Shown here piece by piece: positions 6,886 to 9,632 of a stretch of DNA of 9,632 nucleotides. Source of the stretch: a bacterium (GTDB lineage Bacteria > Desulfobacterota > S145-22); NCBI GenBank assembly GCA_027073795.1, contig JALTEW010000136.1, forward strand, positions 1 through 9,632, read 5' to 3'. Position numbers and translations under genes: made by a program. Position 1 is the first letter of the stretch; the number at the start of each line of letters is the position of its first letter. Below the pieces are notes generated by a model. It saw only the letters and a list, made by a program, of their open reading frames with translations, searched no databases and was not told the DNA's origin.

Positions 6886-7617
6886 ATGATGGCCGGGAAG
6901 AAATTGGGAATCATCGTCGGGACAAGCTTCCTCTTAAGCGAGAGGCTAAGGGATATTCCGATCCAAACCGTATCCACTCCCTTTGATACCGCAGACACCC
7001 TTGAGAGCGAGGCTGCCCTTATTGCCCTTCGGCACGGAAGAGAGGGCAGTATTCCTGCTCACCGGGTCAACCATAAAGCCAATATTTTTGCCTTGAAGAA
7101 AGCGGGCGTGCAATGTATCATCGGATTTCAATCCGTAGGTAGCCTGAAAGAGACCTTGCCCCCCGGCAGTTTACTCATTCCTCATGACTACATCAGCCTC
7201 GTCTCAGTACCCACCCTCTTTCAAAGCAACCGCGACCCGCATATCGTTCCCACCTTCGACGAACCTTTGCGACAATCGACGATCCGCCTTCTCCGGGGAT
7301 TTAAAGTCCCCGTATTCGAACAGGGTATCTACTGGCAAACCCAGGGACCCAGGTTCGAAACTCGGGCCGAAATCGGGTTTCTCTCCCACTTTGCCGACTG
7401 TGTGGGGATGACGGCGGCCTCGGAAGCCACCATCGCCCAGGAGGCAGGACTGGCCTACTGCTGCATCTGCAGCGTGGACAACTTTGCCCACGGTATCGGA
7501 CATCCCCCTCTGTCTGAAGAGATGTTCCACGCTGTCGTCAGGGAAAATACAGAAAAGATGGAAGCCATTCTTCAATATATTCTCGAAAACGCTGGAGTGC
7601 TGTCATGTCCATCTTGA
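6886..7617 (+). CDS. mtnP: MTAP/PNP-family nucleoside phosphorylase, probably methylthioinosine-type
   Basis: This enzyme family splits purine nucleosides with phosphate to give a free base and a (5-substituted) ribose-1-phosphate. The 243-residue protein shows GIIVGTS (8-14), RHGREG (49-54), the PAHRVNHKANIFALK segment (57-71), TQGPRFETRAE (152-162) and GMTAASEA (174-181), all family landmarks. At the base-recognition position, where adenine-specific MTAP has Asp (TDYDCW), this protein appears to have Asn199 (SVDNF). Asn there is typical of 6-oxopurine phosphorylases, so methylthioinosine or a related inosine is the more likely substrate than methylthioadenosine. The alignment was done by eye. 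The following deaminase would supply such a substrate. The ATG at 6886 has GGGAG 5 nt upstream; a second ATG follows at 6889, and the open frame further upstream lacks family similarity. It overlaps the deaminase gene by 13 nt. The symbol names the family rather than a proven substrate. Confidence 0.85.
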   Translation: MMAGKKLGIIVGTSFLLSERLRDIPIQTVSTPFDTADTLESEAALIALRHGREGSIPAHRVNHKANIFALKKAGVQCIIGFQSVGSLKETLPPGSLLIPHDYISLVSVPTLFQSNRDPHIVPTFDEPLRQSTIRLLRGFKVPVFEQGIYWQTQGPRFETRAEIGFLSHFADCVGMTAASEATIAQEAGLAYCCICSVDNFAHGIGHPPLSEEMFHAVVRENTEKMEAILQYILENAGVLSCPS

Positions 7618-8867
7618 TTCAGAATGTGCTCGTTAACGGGGAAATCGCGGATGTTCACATCCGAGGCACCCGCATCGACCGGATCGCCTCATCTATAGTG
7701 CCTGAACCGGATGACGAACTCATTGATGGAACCAACCAGGCCGCTGTACCCGGTTTCATCAACGGTCATACCCATGCCGCTATGACCTTACTGCGGGGAT
7801 TCGCAGATGACATGGAATTGAAGCCATGGCTCGAGGAAAGGATATGGCCGGCAGAAGCTACTCTGACCGAGGCAGACGTCTATGTGGGAACCCGGTTGGC
7901 GTGTCTGGAAATGATTCGCACTGGAACCACTGCTTTCAACGATATGTACTGGCATCTGCCAGGGGCGGTCAGGGCCGTTCAATCAATGGGGCTTCGAGGT
8001 ATCCTGTCCGCTGTGTTTATAGACCAGTTCAACGCAGAGAAGCGGAAACAGCAGATTGGGGAAAATGTCGCGTATATTGAACAATTTCAGGGGCACGATC
8101 CCCTGATCCAGATCGCCCTGGGGCCTCACGCCATCTACACCGTTTCGAGAGAGGCCCTGGAATGGATCAGAGACACCTCGGAAAAATACGGTCTATTCGT
8201 CCATATTCACCTTTCAGAAACCAGGCAGGAAGTGGATAACTGCCTCGAGACCCACGGCAAGCGCCCTGTGGAATATCTCAACGAGATAGGCCTGCTATCC
8301 GATCGACTTTTCGCAGCCCACTGCAACTGGCTGAGCGAAGAAGAGATTGACCTTCTGGTGGAATCGGGCGCCCATCTCGTCCACAACCCCGTCTCAAACC
8401 TGAAACTAACCGTCGGAAACATCTTTCCCTACAAGGCGTTGTCTGAACGTGGGGCCTCTATTCTCCTGGGGACGGACGGCTGCTCCTCCAACAACAACCT
8501 GGACATGCTGGAAACGGCTAAGTTTGCCGCCCTCTTCCAGAAGTGGCAGTCCAACGATCCGACCCTGCTGCCGGCGGCCGAGGCCTTAAGCCTGATTAAC
8601 CGGGAAAGCTACAGGGCGTTCCGCCTTGGAAACGGGGAAATAGCCCCTGGAGAACCCGCAGACCTTGTGCTTTTCGGCCTGAACCACCCCCAGAACGTAC
8701 CTCTTTACAACCTTGAGTCGAACCTCGTTTACGCTGTCAACGGAACCGCTGTAACCACCACGATTTGCAACGGGAAAATCCTGATGAAAGAGGGGGTCAT
8801 CCCCGAAGAGGAACTAATTATTGCAGAAGCGCGCCAAACCGCTAAAAAGTTCGCCAGGATGCTGTAA
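7605..8867 (+). CDS. mtaD: 5-methylthioadenosine/S-adenosylhomocysteine deaminase (amidohydrolase)
   Basis: This is a metal-dependent cytoplasmic deaminase of the amidohydrolase superfamily, 420 residues, a normal length. It converts the adenine of MTA, SAH or 5'-deoxyadenosine to hypoxanthine with ammonia release. Metal ligands are visible: H55 and H57 in NGHTHAAM, H202 in HIHLSE (with E205), H239 in AAHCNW and D291 in GTDG. H175 in GPHAIYT and HNPVSN (260-265) are further family motifs. The N- and C-terminal strands form the usual composite beta-sandwich, including GEPADLVLF (349-357). The start at 7605 lies inside the phosphorylase gene, with GGAG (7594-7597) 7 nt upstream, implying coupled translation. 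Next to a probable methylthioinosine phosphorylase, it suggests a deaminate-first salvage route. In anaerobes rich in radical-SAM enzymes, 5'-deoxyadenosine (DadD activity) is an equally reasonable main substrate. Confidence 0.9.
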   Translation: MSILIQNVLVNGEIADVHIRGTRIDRIASSIVPEPDDELIDGTNQAAVPGFINGHTHAAMTLLRGFADDMELKPWLEERIWPAEATLTEADVYVGTRLACLEMIRTGTTAFNDMYWHLPGAVRAVQSMGLRGILSAVFIDQFNAEKRKQQIGENVAYIEQFQGHDPLIQIALGPHAIYTVSREALEWIRDTSEKYGLFVHIHLSETRQEVDNCLETHGKRPVEYLNEIGLLSDRLFAAHCNWLSEEEIDLLVESGAHLVHNPVSNLKLTVGNIFPYKALSERGASILLGTDGCSSNNNLDMLETAKFAALFQKWQSNDPTLLPAAEALSLINRESYRAFRLGNGEIAPGEPADLVLFGLNHPQNVPLYNLESNLVYAVNGTAVTTTICNGKILMKEGVIPEEELIIAEARQTAKKFARML

Positions 8868-8872
8868 CTGTC

Positions 8873-9175
8873 ATGGATAACAAAATAGCCAAAGGAAAGT
8901 CTCTGAACTGGTTATCCATGGACCAGTTGGTCCTTTTTTTCAAACTGTTCAGGGATCCGGCCGTGCCATGGTGGCTCAAGGCAATCCCCCTCTTCGCCGT
9001 GATATATCTCATTTCCCCTTACGACCTCATCCCCGACTTTCTCTTTCCTGGAATCGGTGAAATCGACGATATCATCCTCCTTATCTTTGCTGTTTCCCTC
9101 TTCAATCGCCTGGCCCCGGTGGACCGTATCAAGGCTCATCTGGAGGAAATGGACATCAAGGGGAAAGACTTATGA
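8873..9175 (+). CDS. DUF1232/YkvA-like small membrane protein
   Basis: The 100-residue protein carries the DUF1232 hallmark YLISPYDLIPDFLF (45-58) followed by GIGEIDDIILL (60-70). Two hydrophobic segments are seen, about 36-50 and 66-80, with acidic DLIPD and EIDD motifs between them. A small inner-membrane protein is likely. The family's biochemical role is not established and I assign none. It begins 5 nt after the mtaD stop. The Shine-Dalgarno is weak (AGGA at 8856-8859, about 13 nt upstream), so translation probably depends on ribosomes terminating on mtaD. A second ATG at 8918 would still include the domain but lacks a better ribosome-binding site. Its stop overlaps the selB start as ATGA. 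Confidence 0.85.
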   Translation: MDNKIAKGKSLNWLSMDQLVLFFKLFRDPAVPWWLKAIPLFAVIYLISPYDLIPDFLFPGIGEIDDIILLIFAVSLFNRLAPVDRIKAHLEEMDIKGKDL

Positions 9176-9632
9176 CAAAACGCCCTCTTGTTTTGGGAAC
9201 CGCTGGCCATATTGATCACGGAAAAACCGCCCTGATAAAGTCTATGACGGGTGTGGATACCGATCGCCTGAAGGAGGAAAAGGAACGTGGCATCACAACG
9301 GAACTGGGATTCACCCACCTAACTCTTCCATCAGGAAATGAGATCGGCATTGTGGATGTCCCAGGACACGAAAAGTTCGTGCGTCACATGGTGGCCGGGG
9401 CAAGCGGGCTCGACTGTGTCCTCCTCGTGGTTGCCGCTGACGAGGGGGTTATGCCTCAGACCATTGAACACGTCCAAATCTGCAGGCTCCTCGGTGTCAA
9501 AAAAGGCCTGATTGCCATTACCAAGCGAGACCTCGTCGATGAAGAGATGATCGAACTCGTCAGGGAAGATATACGAGACCTTGTCAGGGGAACCTTTCTG
9601 GAAAACGCACCTGTATATCCCGTTTCCTCTGT
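9172..9632 (+). CDS. selB: Selenocysteine-specific elongation factor SelB, N-terminal part
   Basis: SelB is the GTPase that carries Sec-tRNA to UGA codons marked by a SECIS hairpin. The window contains the first 153 residues; the family is usually about 600-650, so the rest lies beyond the right edge. The G domain shows the P loop GTAGHIDHGKT (9-19), the SelB-type switch RLKEEKERGITTELGF (32-47), DVPGHEKF (62-69) and TKRD (117-120). The KERGITTELGF form, without the EF-Tu-type switch sequence, together with TKxD for NKxD, separates SelB from EF-Tu and IF2. The ATG at 9172 overlaps the previous stop as ATGA, and AAGGGGA (9158-9164) is 7 nt upstream. Its presence implies that the host makes selenoproteins. 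No selA or selC gene is seen in the window. Confidence 0.93.
   Translation, partial: MTKRPLVLGTAGHIDHGKTALIKSMTGVDTDRLKEEKERGITTELGFTHLTLPSGNEIGIVDVPGHEKFVRHMVAGASGLDCVLLVVAADEGVMPQTIEHVQICRLLGVKKGLIAITKRDLVDEEMIELVREDIRDLVRGTFLENAPVYPVSS

Noticed and set aside
7204..7575. Minus-strand open frame of 123 codons opposite the phosphorylase gene
   Set aside because: It is antisense to a recognised gene, with no motif or start signal; it is a codon-bias shadow.
7615..7617. In-frame TGA at the end of the phosphorylase as a possible selenocysteine codon, given selB nearby
   Set aside because: The protein is already full length for its family and the following bases are the mtaD coding sequence in another frame.

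Overview
The window holds eight protein-coding genes on two strands. It reads like part of the chromosome of an anaerobic, selenocysteine-using bacterium. A deltaproteobacterial (Desulfobacterota, Syntrophus-like) host is the best guess, but this is inference. It rests on the SelB gene, the soluble multi-PAS histidine kinase followed by HDOD and HD-GYP-type response regulators, a TrpB2-class tryptophan synthase, and a small cysteine-containing protein of a kind I associate with that group. I see no insertion sequence, phage gene, tRNA, rRNA, CRISPR array or long repeat.

Region 1 (1-1702, minus strand) is a transcription unit with a good sigma-70-like promoter (1702-1673). About 150 nt of leader follow, containing a clear intrinsic-terminator hairpin (an attenuator) and a possible 16-codon leader ORF. 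Then come a stand-alone TrpB2-type tryptophan synthase beta subunit and, 31 nt after its stop, the first 36 codons of a small Cys-containing protein that runs off the left edge.

Region 2 (about 1823-6788, plus strand) is a tight three-gene signalling operon, with junctions that abut or overlap by 4 nt. It encodes a cytoplasmic PAS-GAF-PAS-PAS histidine kinase, a receiver-HDOD protein, and a receiver fused to an HD-GYP-like domain that has lost its metal-binding residues. None of the three has a DNA-binding domain, so output is probably by protein-protein contact.

Region 3 (about 6841-9632, plus strand) is a second tight operon: an MTAP/PNP-family nucleoside phosphorylase, a 5'-methylthioadenosine/S-adenosylhomocysteine deaminase (MtaD/DadD-like), a DUF1232/YkvA-like small membrane protein, and the N-terminal third or less of selB. 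The first two genes plausibly form a deaminate-then-phosphorolyse route for methylthioadenosine or 5'-deoxyadenosine. The last two lie in the same unit and are translationally linked.

The strongest leads are the trpB2 leader, where a leader-ORF stop codon sits in the loop of the terminator, and the kinase/HDOD/dead-HD-GYP module. The other genes are recognisable members of known families.
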